DNA of 64,000 nt from Lysobacterales bacterium (GCA_016182785.1 JACPFU010000004.1:281792-345791); one strand, 5' to 3'; positions 36,065-48,071 are shown, counted from the first letter of the stretch. The notes: generated by a model from the sequence alone, not told the origin. A program made the numbers and translations.

Positions 36065-37503
36065 GGCGGCCCGAAGAAGCGCGACTTCTGGCTGCGCTTC
36101 ATCTCGGCGTCGAGCGCCTGCACCTCGAACTCGATCGCGAGCATGCCGCGCACGCTGCCGGCTGTCGCATGCAGCGCGACCGGCACGCTGGCCACGCCCT
36201 CGGCGGCGACCTCGATGGTGTCGGCGCCGACCAGCGCCAGCGGCGTGGCGCTGTGCACGCGGATGCGATAGCGATGCGGCTGCTGGTCCTTGTTGACGAT
36301 CTTGAAGGTGTAGACGTTCTCGACGGCGCCGTCGGCGAGCACGCGATACAGCGCGTTGCGGTCGCGCAGCACGTCGACGATCAGCGGCGTGCGCGTCAGC
36401 ACCGACCAGGCGAAGCCGGCGCACAGCGCGAGCAGGATCAGCGCATAGACCACGACCCGCGGCCGCAGCATCCGCGGTTGCCGGTGCTCCAGCGTGTTCA
36501 GGGTGGCGTAGCGCACCAGTCCGCGCGGGTAACCCATGCGGTCCATCACGCCGTCGCAGGCGTCGATGCAGGCGCCGCAGGCGATGCACTCGTATTGCAG
36601 GCCGTTGCGGATGTCGATGCCGGTCGGGCAGACCTGGACGCAAATGGTGCAGTCGATGCAGTCGCCGAGCACGTTCTGCTCCTCCCCTTCGCGCAGCGAG
36701 GGGGAGGCCGGGAGGGGGTCGCTCTTCGCGCGCTCGAGCACGCTCGGCGTGCCCTTGCGGCGCGCGCCGCGCGGTTCGCCGCGCTCGGCATCGTAGGCGA
36801 TGACCAGGGTGTCGCGGTCGAACATCGCGCCCTGGAAGCGCGCATATGGGCACATGTAGGTGCACACCTGCTCGCGCAGGAAGCCTGCATTGCCCCAGGT
36901 GGCGAGCGCGTAGAACAGGATCCAGAACCATTCCCAGCCGCCGAGCGTGAGCGTGGCAACCTCGCCCGCGAGCACGCGGATCGGCGTGAAGAAGCCGACG
37001 AAGGTGAATCCGGTCCACAACGCGAACACCACCCACAGCGTGTGCTTGGCGCCCTTGCGCAGGAACTTGGCGCGCGACCAGGGCGCGGCGTCGAGCTTCA
37101 TCTGGCGGCCGCGGTCGCCCTCGCACCAGCGTTCCATCGCGATGAACACCTCGGTCCATACCGTCTGCGGACAGGCATAGCCGCACCACAGCCGACCGGC
37201 GATCGCGGTGAAGAAGAACAGCGCGAACGCGGCGATGATCAGCAGCAGCGCCAGGTAGACGAAATCCTGCGGCCAGAAGCTCAGGCCGAGCACGTAGAAC
37301 TTGCGCGCCGGCAGGTCGAACAGCACCGCCTGGCGCCCGTTCCACTGCAGCCACGGCATCAGGTAGTAGAGCCCGAGCAGCACCCACACCGCGACCAGGC
37401 GCAGGCGCTGGAAGCGCCCGGAGACCTCGCGCGAATAGACCTTCGGCGCCGACTCGTACATGGCACCGCCGACCACCACCTTGAGCGGGATCTGCTTGTC
37501 CAT
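36061..37503 (-). CDS. ccoG: Cytochrome c oxidase accessory protein CcoG with a repeat-encoded insert
   Basis: A 480-residue membrane ferredoxin (RdxA/CcoG family): several N-terminal helices, two 4Fe-4S motifs (CIDCTICVQVCPTG and CIACGACIDACD) and a C-terminal Ig-like domain. It reduces Cu(II) for cbb3 assembly in studied bacteria. Residues about 260-276 (SDPLPASPSLREGEE) are encoded by a 46-bp dispersed palindromic repeat at 36679-36724 inserted in frame just before the first cluster. Frame and ligands are kept, so the protein should function. Confidence 0.94.
   Translation of the reverse strand: MDKQIPLKVVVGGAMYESAPKVYSREVSGRFQRLRLVAVWVLLGLYYLMPWLQWNGRQAVLFDLPARKFYVLGLSFWPQDFVYLALLLIIAAFALFFFTAIAGRLWCGYACPQTVWTEVFIAMERWCEGDRGRQMKLDAAPWSRAKFLRKGAKHTLWVVFALWTGFTFVGFFTPIRVLAGEVATLTLGGWEWFWILFYALATWGNAGFLREQVCTYMCPYARFQGAMFDRDTLVIAYDAERGEPRGARRKGTPSVLERAKSDPLPASPSLREGEEQNVLGDCIDCTICVQVCPTGIDIRNGLQYECIACGACIDACDGVMDRMGYPRGLVRYATLNTLEHRQPRMLRPRVVVYALILLALCAGFAWSVLTRTPLIVDVLRDRNALYRVLADGAVENVYTFKIVNKDQQPHRYRIRVHSATPLALVGADTIEVAAEGVASVPVALHATAGSVRGMLAIEFEVQALDAEMKRSQKSRFFGPP
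36679..36724. repeat. Dispersed palindromic repeat inside ccoG
   Basis: On the minus strand this 46-bp stretch reads like 57694-57739 (44 of 46 positions the same by eye), an intergenic palindromic repeat after the aldolase gene. Both begin GAGCGACCCCCTCCCGGCCT. Here it is read as protein within ccoG. Confidence 0.88.
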
Positions 37504-37505
37504 GC

Positions 37506-37796
37506 TCAGTCGCCGCGGCGCGGGTTGAACCGGCTCGCGGGCCGCAGCAGCAGCCAGGTGAACAGGCTGGAGAAGGCGGTGCAGGCCCAGAACGTGAAGA
37601 AGCCGATGGTGTAGCCGAGTTCGCGCGAGATCTCGTGGCCGGGGAAGCTGATCGAGGCCAGGTCGAGCGGGTCAAGCGCGGCGAAGAACACCGCGTTGGC
37701 CACCCCGGCGGCGAAGAACGAGGGCCACAGGATCGCGCCGACCCGCTGCACCAGCGGGCGCGGCGGCGGGTCCGGATCGCGCAGCGGGGTGGTCAC
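37506..37796 (-). CDS. Small membrane protein between ccoP and ccoG
   Basis: A 96-residue protein with two predicted helices (GAILWPSFFAAGVANAVFFA and YTIGFFTFWACTAFSSLFTW). I do not recognise a named family. It sits inside the cco operon with 3 bp to ccoP and 2 bp to ccoG, so it is surely cotranscribed and probably helps oxidase assembly or stability. Basic C-terminus. Confidence 0.8.
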   Translation of the reverse strand: MTTPLRDPDPPPRPLVQRVGAILWPSFFAAGVANAVFFAALDPLDLASISFPGHEISRELGYTIGFFTFWACTAFSSLFTWLLLRPASRFNPRRGD

Positions 37797-37799
37797 GGT

Positions 37800-38711
37800 T
37801 CAATGCGCGCCGCTGGCCGCCGTGCTTGCCGACTGGCCGAGCACCCAGGCAGCGGCCAGGCGCACGCGGTCTTCGCCGAGCAGCGTCCGGTGCGCCGGCA
37901 TCTGGCCATTGCGGCCGTTGCCGATGGTCGCGGTCAGGGTCGCGAAGTCGCCACCGTACAACCACACGTCGTCGGTCAGGTTGGGCGCGCCGAGCATCGG
38001 GTTGCCCTTGCCTTCGGGTCCGTGGCAGGCCGCGCAGATGGTCTGGAAGTGCGCCTGGCCCTTGCTCGCCAGCGCGTCGTCCACCGGTTGGCCGGAGAGT
38101 TTCTGCACGTACACCGCAGCCGCCGCGACACCGGTCTCGCCGGGCGCGCCGGCCATCGCCGGCATCGCTGCCTGGCGGCCGTCGAGGATGGTCGCGAGCA
38201 CCGTGTCCGGATCGCCGCCCCACAACCAGTCGGCGTCGGTCAGGTTCGGATAACCCTTAGCGCCACGCGCGTCGGAGCCGTGGCAGGTGGCGCAGTGGTT
38301 CGCGAACAGCGAGCGGCCGAGGCGCAGTGCCTCCGGATCACGCGCGAGTTCGCCGATCGGCTTGCTGCGGAATGCCGCGAACACCGGCGCGATCTTGGCC
38401 TCGGCCGCGGCCACGGCGGCATCGTGTTCGCCAGCCGAGGTCCAGCGGCTCGAACCGGCGAAACTGCCGAGGCCCGGGTAGTAGGCGAGGTAGGCGAACG
38501 CGAACGCCACCGTGAGGTAGAACAGGTTCAGCCACCAGCGCGGCATCGGCCGGTTCAGTTCGGTGATGTCCTCGTCCCAGACATGGCCGGTGGTGTCGCT
38601 CTCGGCGCGGTCGCCGGGGCGCTTCTTCGCGGTCCACCACAGCAGCCACAGGAAGGCGAGGATGTTGACGATCGAAAGGATCGCGATGTACAGCGACCAG
38701 CCCTGGCTCAT
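37800..38711 (-). CDS. ccoP: cbb3 oxidase dihaem subunit CcoP
   Basis: A 303-residue subunit with two N-terminal helices and two cytochrome c domains (NHCATCHGSDARGAKGYPNL and CAACHGPEGKGNPMLGAPNL). It carries electrons from cytochrome bc1 and c to CcoO. It overlaps ccoQ (ATGA). Confidence 0.96.
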   Translation of the reverse strand: MSQGWSLYIAILSIVNILAFLWLLWWTAKKRPGDRAESDTTGHVWDEDITELNRPMPRWWLNLFYLTVAFAFAYLAYYPGLGSFAGSSRWTSAGEHDAAVAAAEAKIAPVFAAFRSKPIGELARDPEALRLGRSLFANHCATCHGSDARGAKGYPNLTDADWLWGGDPDTVLATILDGRQAAMPAMAGAPGETGVAAAAVYVQKLSGQPVDDALASKGQAHFQTICAACHGPEGKGNPMLGAPNLTDDVWLYGGDFATLTATIGNGRNGQMPAHRTLLGEDRVRLAAAWVLGQSASTAASGAH

Positions 38712-38857
38712 GGCTGCACCTCATGGTCTTGCAGCGGCAGTTGCGCCGCCGCGTCGAATTCGCGCTGGCGGCGGGCGCTGAAGGCCCAGGCGACGCCGCC
38801 GAGGAAGGTCGCCAGCAGAACCAGCGTGACGATGCCGAACAGAACGCCGGTATCCAT
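38708..38857 (-). CDS. ccoQ: cbb3 oxidase small subunit CcoQ
   Basis: A 49-residue protein, one helix (GVLFGIVTLVLLATFLGGVA), then a basic/acidic tail, matching FixQ/CcoQ in size and position between ccoO and ccoP. It starts 1 bp after ccoO ends. Confidence 0.9.
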   Translation of the reverse strand: MDTGVLFGIVTLVLLATFLGGVAWAFSARRQREFDAAAQLPLQDHEVQP

Positions 38858-38858
38858 C

Positions 38859-39467
38859 TCAGCCTCCCTTGGGCGCGTGCTTGCCGAGCGCCTGCAAGTA
38901 GGCGACCACGGCATCGAGTTCGGTCTTGCCGACCACTTCGGTTGCGGCCGCCGCGATCTGCTCGTCGCTGTAGGGGTCGCCGAGCGCCTGCAGCGCGCGC
39001 ATCTTCTTCTCGACCAGACCGGCGTCGACGGCGTTCTCGGCCAGCCACGGGAACCCCGGCATGTTCGATTCCGGTACCACCGCGCGCGGGTCGAGCAGGT
39101 GTACGCGGTGCCAGTCGTCGGTGTAGCGGCCGCCGACGCGTGCCAGATCGGGCCCGGTGCGCTTGCTGCCCCACTGGAACGGGCGGTCGTACACCGATTC
39201 CCCGGCCAGCGAGTAGTGGCCGTAGCGCGCGGTTTCGTAGCGCAGCGTGCGCACCATCTGCGAGTGGCAGTTGTAGCAACCCTCGCGCACGTAGACGTCG
39301 CGGCCGGCGAGCTGCAGCGGCGGGTACGGTTCGATGCCGGGCAGCGGCTTGACCACCTGTGCCTGGTACATCAGCGGCACGATCTCGACGAGGCCGCCGA
39401 TCGCGACCACGACCGCGACCAGCGCCGCCATCAGCGGGAAGTTGGTTTCGAGTTTCTCATGCGACAT
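38859..39467 (-). CDS. ccoO: cbb3 oxidase monohaem subunit CcoO
   Basis: A 202-residue membrane-anchored cytochrome c. One N-terminal helix, the haem site [11 protein letters not shown] and the CcoO hallmark [20 protein letters not shown]. Start 39467 has GGAG upstream; an earlier ATG at 39485 is less likely. Confidence 0.96.
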   Translation of the reverse strand: MSHEKLETNFPLMAALVAVVVAIGGLVEIVPLMYQAQVVKPLPGIEPYPPLQLAGRDVYVREGCYNCHSQMVRTLRYETARYGHYSLAGESVYDRPFQWGSKRTGPDLARVGGRYTDDWHRVHLLDPRAVVPESNMPGFPWLAENAVDAGLVEKKMRALQALGDPYSDEQIAAAATEVVGKTELDAVVAYLQALGKHAPKGG

Positions 39468-39477
39468 GGGCGTCTCC

Positions 39478-40905
<1,428 letters not shown>

Positions 40906-40960
40906 GCAGACTCCTTGGAATCGGACCGCGGAATTCTCCCAGCAACGGTTTGCGTGGGCC

Positions 40961-40974
40961 ATGACGATGATCAA
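40961..40974 (-). promoter_or_regulatory. FNR/ANR-like box upstream of ccoN
   Basis: Minus strand TTGATCATCGTCAT: a perfect left half (TTGAT) and three of five bases in the right half. Its centre is 62.5 bp before the ccoN ATG, the same as the nap box to napE. Expected transcript start near 40926. Confidence 0.65.
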
Positions 40975-40975
40975 C

Positions 40976-40995
40976 CCGCCCGCGCGCGCGGGCGG
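40976..40995. terminator. 20-bp perfect GC palindrome upstream of cco
   Basis: CCGCCCGCGCGCGCGGGCGG lies between the response-regulator stop (41014) and the FNR-like box. It may end the upstream minus-strand transcript, but no T-run follows. Confidence 0.4.
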
Positions 40996-41013
40996 CGGGA
41001 AATCACGCGGACT

Positions 41014-41403
41014 TCACGCGCGCTGTTGCTGGCAGCGCGCGAGCAGGCCGGCCAGCGCGTCGAGCCGCACCGGCTTCACCAGCGCGTCGACCACCGTCAG
41101 TCCGCGCGCATCGATGCGTGCGCGCGCCGAAGCCAGCGTGTGCCGGTCGCTGCCCGAAAGCAGCACGATCGGCGGCGCCGCGGCGAGCCCGGCGAGCAGG
41201 TCGACCAGCGCTTCATGCACGCCCGGTGGCATCACCAGGTCGAGCAGCACCAGGTCGAATGGCGCCGCCAGCGCCGCGGTCGCGGCTGCGGCATCTCCGG
41301 CGACGACCGCGTGGGCGCCGGCATGCTCGAGCAGCGCCTGCAGCAGCACCTGCATGTCGGGGTCGTCGTCGAGCACCAGCACGCGGGGGGATGCGGGGTT
41401 CAT
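41014..41403 (-). CDS. Receiver-only response regulator
   Basis: A 129-residue receiver domain with no output domain. Acidic pocket D12-D14 (VLVLDDDPD), phospho-acceptor D55 (DLVLLDLVMPPG), Ser in LLSGSD and the Lys in ALVKPVRL are all present, so it should be phosphorylated. No histidine kinase is adjacent. It starts inside the stop of the S1/P1 nuclease gene (ATGA). Confidence 0.88.
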   Translation of the reverse strand: MNPASPRVLVLDDDPDMQVLLQALLEHAGAHAVVAGDAAAATAALAAPFDLVLLDLVMPPGVHEALVDLLAGLAAAPPIVLLSGSDRHTLASARARIDARGLTVVDALVKPVRLDALAGLLARCQQQRA

Positions 41404-42194
41404 CGGTGCGCTCCGAGCAGGGTGTTCAGCAAGGCCCCGAGGCGATGCCCGGCCGCGCGCAGTTGCGCGTCGGCCACCGGCGCGAAGCGGGCGATGTATT
41501 CGGGCGTGATGCGTCCGCGCGCCGGGTAGAAGCCGTCGCTCTGCACGATGTCGCAGCTGGCTTCCGCCCAGGCTGCGGGCGCGCGTGGCTCCCAGTGCCG
41601 GTCCGCTTCGGGACCGGGCTGCTGCTGCAGGTCGCGTGCGTGCGCCATCACCTTCAGTTCGCCGCGCGCCGCGCGCAGCAGGTCCTGGTCCCAGAAGCCG
41701 TGCAGGTTGTCGCCATCGTGGCGGTTGCGCACCTGGAAGTCGTTGCCGCCGCGGTCGTCGCGATAGCCGGCGTGCAGTGGCTGGTGCACGTCGCCGACGA
41801 AATGGATGACGAAGCGCAACGCCTGCGCGCGGCGCTCGCCGCCGGCGCGGCGATCGGCGAGCACCGCGGCCTCGCGCTCGATCGCGCCGACCACGCAGTC
41901 GCCATTGCGGCAGGCCTTGCGCGCGACGTAGTGACAGTCGCCGCGGTCGAAGTTCAGGTAGTGCCAGGCGCCGGTGTGACGCCACTGCGCTTCGCCGCGG
42001 ATCTCGTCGGCCCAGGTGCTGGCCTCGCGCATGGCGTTGCTGGCGCGGTCGCCGAGCAGGGCTTCGACTTCGGCGCGCGCCGCGGGCGTGAGTTCGCGTG
42101 CGGCGACTTCGGCCACCACCTGGTGCCCGTGCGGACCCCATGCGGCCAGCGGCGGAGCGACCGCGAGCAGGGCGAGCAGGGCGAAGCGGATCAT
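41400..42194 (-). CDS. S1/P1-type zinc nuclease
   Basis: A 264-residue exported nuclease. After the signal peptide (about residues 1-20, cleavage after LAA) the mature protein begins W-G-P-H-G-H, so the N-terminal Trp can bind Zn as in S1/P1 enzymes. Further ligands are in FVIHFVGDVHQPLHAGYRDD and NLHGFWD. Family role: cleaves single-stranded DNA/RNA and 3' phosphates, useful for nucleotide scavenging. It overlaps the downstream response regulator. Confidence 0.92.
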   Translation of the reverse strand: MIRFALLALLAVAPPLAAWGPHGHQVVAEVAARELTPAARAEVEALLGDRASNAMREASTWADEIRGEAQWRHTGAWHYLNFDRGDCHYVARKACRNGDCVVGAIEREAAVLADRRAGGERRAQALRFVIHFVGDVHQPLHAGYRDDRGGNDFQVRNRHDGDNLHGFWDQDLLRAARGELKVMAHARDLQQQPGPEADRHWEPRAPAAWAEASCDIVQSDGFYPARGRITPEYIARFAPVADAQLRAAGHRLGALLNTLLGAHR

Positions 42195-42313
42195 CACGGT
42201 GCGGCTTCCGGTCGGGGACCCGGGCACTGTAGCCGCGTCATTTCCGCACGCGCAACGGCAGCAGCGGCCGCGGCCGTCGCATAATCGCCCTCCCTCCCAT
42301 CGAGACGCGCAGC

Positions 42314-43648
42314 ATGGCGCCGGAACCGGTTTCGTCCCCACCTGCCCAGCGCGTCTCGTTCGAGCGCCTGCGCGAACGCACCGACGAACTGGAGTTGCTG
42401 GTCTCCGGGCTGATCATGTTCGCGTTGTTCGCGCTGCCGGACTGGCTGATCGATCGCTACATGGCCGCCTACTGGCTGCTGCCGCTGGTCGCGATCGCGG
42501 CGGCAAACATGGGCGTGATCATGGCGATCGGCCTGGCCTGCGTGCTCGGCGCGCTGTTCGCGATCCACATCGGCATCCGCGCCTACTGGGTTGGTCTGAT
42601 CGGGCTGAAGTCGGTATTTCCAGACGGCATCCGCTGGGAGCGCATCGTGGGTCTTGGTCCGATCGGGCATGCGCAATGGCGCGAACGCATCCCGTCGATC
42701 GACGCCGCGATCGACGCCGCCGACCGCGCCGCGTCGACCTTGTTCGCGGTGATCACCTTCGGCGCGCTGGCGTCGCTGTGGGCGGCACTGGTGCTGAGCG
42801 TGCTGTTCGCGCTGGCGGCGATGGTCGGTGGCCGGCTTGGCGCGACCAACGCCGCGCTCGCGCTGGTCGGGCAGGTGCTGCTGGTGCTGCTGCTCGGCAC
42901 CATGCTGTTGTCCTGGCTGCTCGACGCGGTGCTCGCGCGGCGGTTTCCCTCATTGCAGGAGCGCCCGCTCTATCGCCGCCTGGTCGCGGTGCTGCGCGGC
43001 GTTTCCGGCGTGCTGCTGCCGAACCGGCTGTTGCGCCCGGTGCAACTGACCTTGCAGAGCAACACCCGGCCGTGGCTGTTCCACCTGCTGTTCCTCGGCG
43101 CGATGGCGCTGGTGCCGCTGGTCGGCATGCGCTACTTCCAGTCGGCGCTCGCCTTCGACAATGCCTCCGACCAGCGTGCGATCGACTTCAACCGCCTCAC
43201 CGGGCTCGCGCACGGCAAGTACTACGAATCGACGCGGGTGCCGCGCGATCGCTTCCGGCCGGGACCGCTGATTCCGGCGCCGGTCGAGTCGACACGCTGG
43301 CTGACGCTGTTCCTGCCCTATCTGCCGCTGATCGACGACCCGCTGCTCGCGGCCAATTGCCCCGATCCCACCGGCGCCGCCGCGACGAAATGCCTGGCGC
43401 GGCTGTGGCGGGTGCGACTGAACGGCCGCGAGGTGCCGCTCGATGGTTTCGTGCCGATGCAGCGCAATGACCTCGAATTGCGCGGGCTGCGAGGCTGGGT
43501 GTCGCTGGCTGGCGTGGCGCCCGGGCCGCAGCGCCTGTTGGTGACCTGGCGACCGGCCGGACTCGCTGCGGCGCATGCGGATGACTGGCTGCCGCCCACC
43601 ATCGAGCACGAGATCCCGTTCCTGTTCGCGCCGCAAGCTTCCGAGTGA
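42314..43648 (+). CDS. Integral membrane protein of unknown function
   Basis: A 444-residue protein with hydrophobic segments about 30-50, 52-90, 143-165, 175-205 and 255-275, and a soluble C-terminal third (about 290-444). It has no motif I can name. The N-terminal cytoplasmic part begins APEPVSSPPAQRVSFERLRE. Its 3' end is 3 bp from the dps stop on the other strand. It starts 119 bp from the divergent nuclease gene. Real gene by codon pattern and length, function unknown. Confidence 0.7.
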   Translation: MAPEPVSSPPAQRVSFERLRERTDELELLVSGLIMFALFALPDWLIDRYMAAYWLLPLVAIAAANMGVIMAIGLACVLGALFAIHIGIRAYWVGLIGLKSVFPDGIRWERIVGLGPIGHAQWRERIPSIDAAIDAADRAASTLFAVITFGALASLWAALVLSVLFALAAMVGGRLGATNAALALVGQVLLVLLLGTMLLSWLLDAVLARRFPSLQERPLYRRLVAVLRGVSGVLLPNRLLRPVQLTLQSNTRPWLFHLLFLGAMALVPLVGMRYFQSALAFDNASDQRAIDFNRLTGLAHGKYYESTRVPRDRFRPGPLIPAPVESTRWLTLFLPYLPLIDDPLLAANCPDPTGAAATKCLARLWRVRLNGREVPLDGFVPMQRNDLELRGLRGWVSLAGVAPGPQRLLVTWRPAGLAAAHADDWLPPTIEHEIPFLFAPQASE

Positions 43649-43651
43649 GAT

Positions 43652-44128
43652 TCAGTCGAGCAGGCTGCGCAGCATCCACGCGTTCTTCTCGTGCACCTGC
43701 ATGCGCTGGGTGAGCAGGTCGGCGCTGGCCTGGTCACAGGCATCGTTGACCGCCGGAAACACCGCGCGCGCGGTGCGCACCACGGATTCCTGGCCCAGCA
43801 CCAGCTGCCGGATCATCTCGTCCGCAGCCGGAACGTCCTCGGCTTCGGCGATCGACGTCAGCTTCGCAAACGCGGCGTAGCTGCCCGGGGCCGGAAACCC
43901 GAGCGCGCGGATGCGTTCGGCGATCAGGTCGACCGCGAGCGCGAGTTCGTTGTAGTGCGTCTCGAACATCAGGTGCAGCGTGTTGAACATCGGCCCGGTC
44001 ACGTTCCAGTGGAAATTGTGGGTCTTCAGATACAGCGTGTAGGTGTCGGCGAGCAGGCGCGACAGGCCGTCGGCGATTTGCCGGCGTGTGGCTTCGGGAA
44101 TGCCGATGTCGATGGCGGGAACGTTCAT
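43652..44128 (-). CDS. dps: Dps-family DNA-binding ferritin-like protein
   Basis: A 158-residue Dps. The ferroxidase signature is clear: [20 protein letters not shown] and FETHYNELA, with further conserved residues. Dps oxidises Fe(II) with peroxide and protects DNA. The N-terminus is short, with no Lys-rich tail, so DNA binding may be weak. It is divergent from hrpA with 67 bp between starts; the gap contains a CTAGACTAG element. Confidence 0.94.
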   Translation of the reverse strand: MNVPAIDIGIPEATRRQIADGLSRLLADTYTLYLKTHNFHWNVTGPMFNTLHLMFETHYNELALAVDLIAERIRALGFPAPGSYAAFAKLTSIAEAEDVPAADEMIRQLVLGQESVVRTARAVFPAVNDACDQASADLLTQRMQVHEKNAWMLRSLLD

Positions 44129-44195
44129 GGCGGTCTCCGGTTGGGGTATCGCTAGACTAGTCGGCCCGTTGTCGCGGATGAAGTGAATCGTCTGG

Positions 44196-47100
44196 ATGGA
44201 TCCGATCGACCCCGCAAATCGAAGCGCCGAACTCGGCGCGTTGCGGCGACGCCTGGGCGAAGTGCTCGGGCGCGATCGGACGCGACTGCGCCAGCGCCTG
44301 GACCAGGCGGCGAACGCCAAGCCTACAGTCGATCCGGCGCGCCTGACCGCACTCGCCGCGGCGATCGAGGCCAGCGCCGGCAAACGCGCGGCGCGCGTGG
44401 CAGCGGTGCCGGCGATCCGGCTCGACGAGACCCTGCCGATCGCGCACGAGGCCGACGCCATCGTAAAGGCGATTCGCGAGCACCAGGTGGTCGTGGTTGC
44501 CGGTGAAACGGGTTCGGGCAAGACCACGCAATTGCCGCTGCTCGCGCTCGCCGCCGGGCGTGGCGTCGATGGGTTGATCGGCTGCACCCAGCCGCGTCGC
44601 ATCGCCGCGCGCAGCGTGGCGCGCCGCGTCGCCGAGGAACTCGGCACCCAGGTCGGGCAGCTGGTCGGCTTCCAGGTGCGTTTCACCGAACAGGTCGCCG
44701 AGACCTCGCTGGTCAAGTTCATGACCGACGGCATCCTGCTCGCGGAAACACAGCGCGACCGCTTCCTGAACCAGTACGACACCCTCATCCTCGACGAGGC
44801 GCACGAGCGCAGCCTCAACATCGATTTCCTGCTCGGCTACCTGAAGCAGTTGCTGGCCAAGCGTCGTGACCTGAAGCTGATCGTGACCTCGGCGACGATC
44901 GACACCGCGCGTTTCTCCGAGCACTTCGACGGCGCACCGGTGATCGACGTCGAGGGACGCACGTATCCGGTCGAGTTGCGTTACCGGCCGTTGGCCGAGG
45001 ACCGCGACGAACGCGGCGTCAACCAGGCCATCATCGCTGCGGTCGAGGAGATCGGGCGCAGCGAGGCGCTCGCCGACGTGCTGGTGTTCCTGCCCGGCGA
45101 ACGCGAAATCCGCGACGCGCATCTGGCGCTGTCGCGACGCAACTTCCGCGAGACCGAGATCCTGCCGCTGTACGCGCGCCTGTCCGCGAAGGAGCAGGAC
45201 CGCGTGTTCCACCCGGGACCGAAGCGGCGCATCGTGCTGACCACCAACGTCGCCGAGACTTCGCTGACGGTGCCTCGCATCCGCGCCGTGATCGACACCG
45301 GCAGCGCCCGCGTTGGCCGCTACAGCCCGCGCCACAAGGTGCAGCGCCTGCACATCGAGCCGATCTCGCAGGCGAGCGCCGACCAGCGCAAGGGCCGCTG
45401 CGGGCGCCTCGGGCCCGGCCTGTGCATCCGCCTGTACGACGAGGCCGATTTCGCAGCGCGCCCGCGCTACACGGAACCGGAAATCCTGCGCGCCTCGCTG
45501 GCGAACGTGGTGCTGCGCATGCTGAGCCTCGGGCTCGGCGACATCGCGCAGTTCCCGTTCCTCGAACGGCCGGACGAACGTGCGATCAACGAGGGCGTGA
45601 GCCAGCTGGTCGAGCTCGGCGCGATCGGCGAGGCGCGCCACCAGCTGACCGCGCTCGGCCGCGACATGGCGCGCATCCCGATCGACGCCAAGCTGGCGCG
45701 CATGTTGATCGCCGCGCAGCAGCATGGCGCCGCACGCGAACTGATGATCATCGCCTCCTTCCTGTCCATCCAGGACCCGCGCGAACGACCGGCCGACGCG
45801 AAGCAGGCTGCGGATCTTGCGCATGCGCAGTTTGCCGATCCGAAGTCGGACTTCGTCGCGGTGCTGAAACTGTGGGAAGCCCATGCCGCCGCGCATGAAG
45901 AGCTGACTCAGTCGAAGCTGCGCGACTGGTGTGAGAAGCGTTTTCTCAGCTTTCTGCGCATGCGCGAATGGCGCGAGCTGCATCGCCAGCTGCTGGTGCT
46001 CGGCGATGAACTGGGCTGGTCGCTGAATCGCGAGGCTGCCTCGTTCGAGGCGCTGCATCGGGCGCTGCTGGCCGGCCTGCCGGCGAACCTCGCGCGCAAG
46101 GACGAGAAGGGCCAGTACCAGGGCACCCGCGGCAAGCGTTACGCGATCTTCCCCGGCTCCTTCGTTGCCAAGGCGCCACCGCTTTGGCTGTTGTCGGCGA
46201 CCCTGCTCGACACCCAGAAGCTGTACGCGATCATGAACGCGCGCATCGAACCGGAATGGGCGGTGCAGGAAGCGGCGCACCTGATCAAGCGCGCGCACCA
46301 CGATCCGCACTGGAACCGTGCGCGCGGCCAGGTCATGGCCTATGAACAAATCACCCTGTTCGGTCTGACCCTGGTCGAGCGTCGCCCGGTGCATTTCGGC
46401 ACGATCGATCCGGAGCAGGCGCGCGCGATCTTCATCCGCGACGCACTGGTGCCGTGTGAACTCGATGCCAAGGCAGCGGTGGTCGCGCACAATCGACGTG
46501 TGCTCGCCCAGGCGGCGGCCGAGGAAGCGAAACAGCGGCGACACGGCTTGCTGCGTGCGCCCGAGGAGCTGGCCCTGTGGTGGGCAGGGCGATTGCCGGA
46601 AGGCATCGCGACGACCAAGGCCTTCGATGACTGGGTCAAGCGCCTCGATCCGGAACTGCGGCGCGGCCTGGAGTGGTCGATCAGCGACGTGCTCGAAGCC
46701 GGTGCTTCCACCGCCGAGCGCTTCCCGGAGAGCTTCATCGTCGGCAACCAGCGCCTGAAACTGCATTACGCGTTCGATCCGCAGCTCGACGACGACGGCG
46801 TCACGCTCGATCTGCCGCTGTCGCTGCTGAACGCGGTGTCCGAGGCGCGTGCGCAGTGGTTAGTGCCAGGCCTGCTGGAGAGCAAGGTTGCCGAACTGAT
46901 CCGCGCGCTGCCGAAGAGCGTGCGCCGAAACTTCGTGCCGGCGCCGGACTTCGCGCGCGCCTTCGTGCAGGCTGAACCCGCGGGAGAACGCGGTCTGTTG
47001 CAGGCGCTCGCCGCCTGGCTCGGAAAGGTCGCCGGTGTCGAGGTGCCGGTGGCGCTGCTGCAGGATGCCGACGTTGCGCTGCCGACCTACCTGCACATGC

Positions 47101-48071
47101 GCTTCCGCTTGCTCGACGCCGCGAAGAAAACGCTCACGGTCGGTCGCGACCTGCTGGAACTGCGGCGCGAATTTGGTGCGCTGGCGCGCGAGGCATTCGC
47201 GGTGCAGACCAGTCGCGACATCGCAAGCGAGGACGTGCGCGCGCTGCCGTCTCATCCGATTCCAGAAATCGTCAAGACCGACACCGGGCTGTCGGCATAT
47301 CCGGCGCTGGTCGATCGCGGTCATCGCGTCGACCTGGTGGTGTTCGAACGCGCCGACGAAGCCGCGGCGGCGCACCGCGGCGGCGTCGAGCGCCTGCTGC
47401 GGGTCGCGCTCGTCGAGAAATGCAAGCAGGCGCGCAAGCAGTTGCCACTCGCTCCGAAACTTGCACTGGCCTACACGCCGATCGCGTCACCCGACCAGTT
47501 GCGCGAGGACATCGTCGAGGGTTCACTCGCCGATCTGCTCCATGCCGATCCACGGACCTCGCGTTCGGACGACAGCTTCCGGCTCTCGTTCAACGCGATC
47601 GAAAAGCGCCTGTTCACCGACAGCATCGAGCGCCTGAAATCGGTCGAGGCCGTGCTCGCGGCGCATGCCGAGCTGCTGACCAAGCTGAAGCCGCCGCTGA
47701 TGGGGTTCGCGACCGCGAACTTCGAGGACCTGCGCGAGCAGCATCGGCGCCTGGTGTTCGCCGGATTCGCGAAGGCCTTTCCGCTCACGCGGCTGCGCGA
47801 TCTGCCGCGCTACCTGAAGGCGATGCGCCTGCGCGCCGAACGCCTGCAGAACGACCCGCGCAAGGACCAGGCGCGCATGCTCGTCGTGCGCGATTTCGAG
47901 GCCCAACTCGATCGGCTCGCACCGAAGCTCTCGCGCGAACGCGTTGAGGAACTGCGCTTCCTGCTCGAAGAACTGCGCGTGCAACTGTTCGCGCAGGAAC
48001 TCGGCACCCGCGAACCGGTCAGCGAAAAGCGCGTGCAGAAGGCACTGGAGCACGCTGCGAGTGCGTCCTGA
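44196..48071 (+). CDS. hrpA: ATP-dependent RNA helicase HrpA
   Basis: A 1291-residue DEAH-box helicase. Motifs: [10 protein letters not shown] (103-112), DEAH (200-203), [13 protein letters not shown], and [12 protein letters not shown]. The helicase-associated and OB-type regions and the long DUF3418-like C-terminal part ([15 protein letters not shown] onward) make up the typical HrpA length. In E. coli HrpA works on stalled or colliding ribosomes and mRNA. The ATG has only a weak upstream GAAG. Confidence 0.96.
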   Translation: MDPIDPANRSAELGALRRRLGEVLGRDRTRLRQRLDQAANAKPTVDPARLTALAAAIEASAGKRAARVAAVPAIRLDETLPIAHEADAIVKAIREHQVVVVAGETGSGKTTQLPLLALAAGRGVDGLIGCTQPRRIAARSVARRVAEELGTQVGQLVGFQVRFTEQVAETSLVKFMTDGILLAETQRDRFLNQYDTLILDEAHERSLNIDFLLGYLKQLLAKRRDLKLIVTSATIDTARFSEHFDGAPVIDVEGRTYPVELRYRPLAEDRDERGVNQAIIAAVEEIGRSEALADVLVFLPGEREIRDAHLALSRRNFRETEILPLYARLSAKEQDRVFHPGPKRRIVLTTNVAETSLTVPRIRAVIDTGSARVGRYSPRHKVQRLHIEPISQASADQRKGRCGRLGPGLCIRLYDEADFAARPRYTEPEILRASLANVVLRMLSLGLGDIAQFPFLERPDERAINEGVSQLVELGAIGEARHQLTALGRDMARIPIDAKLARMLIAAQQHGAARELMIIASFLSIQDPRERPADAKQAADLAHAQFADPKSDFVAVLKLWEAHAAAHEELTQSKLRDWCEKRFLSFLRMREWRELHRQLLVLGDELGWSLNREAASFEALHRALLAGLPANLARKDEKGQYQGTRGKRYAIFPGSFVAKAPPLWLLSATLLDTQKLYAIMNARIEPEWAVQEAAHLIKRAHHDPHWNRARGQVMAYEQITLFGLTLVERRPVHFGTIDPEQARAIFIRDALVPCELDAKAAVVAHNRRVLAQAAAEEAKQRRHGLLRAPEELALWWAGRLPEGIATTKAFDDWVKRLDPELRRGLEWSISDVLEAGASTAERFPESFIVGNQRLKLHYAFDPQLDDDGVTLDLPLSLLNAVSEARAQWLVPGLLESKVAELIRALPKSVRRNFVPAPDFARAFVQAEPAGERGLLQALAAWLGKVAGVEVPVALLQDADVALPTYLHMRFRLLDAAKKTLTVGRDLLELRREFGALAREAFAVQTSRDIASEDVRALPSHPIPEIVKTDTGLSAYPALVDRGHRVDLVVFERADEAAAAHRGGVERLLRVALVEKCKQARKQLPLAPKLALAYTPIASPDQLREDIVEGSLADLLHADPRTSRSDDSFRLSFNAIEKRLFTDSIERLKSVEAVLAAHAELLTKLKPPLMGFATANFEDLREQHRRLVFAGFAKAFPLTRLRDLPRYLKAMRLRAERLQNDPRKDQARMLVVRDFEAQLDRLAPKLSRERVEELRFLLEELRVQLFAQELGTREPVSEKRVQKALEHAASAS

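Noticed and set aside
44157..46766. 869-residue open frame antisense to hrpA
   Set aside because: Shadow frame; all HrpA motifs lie on the plus strand.
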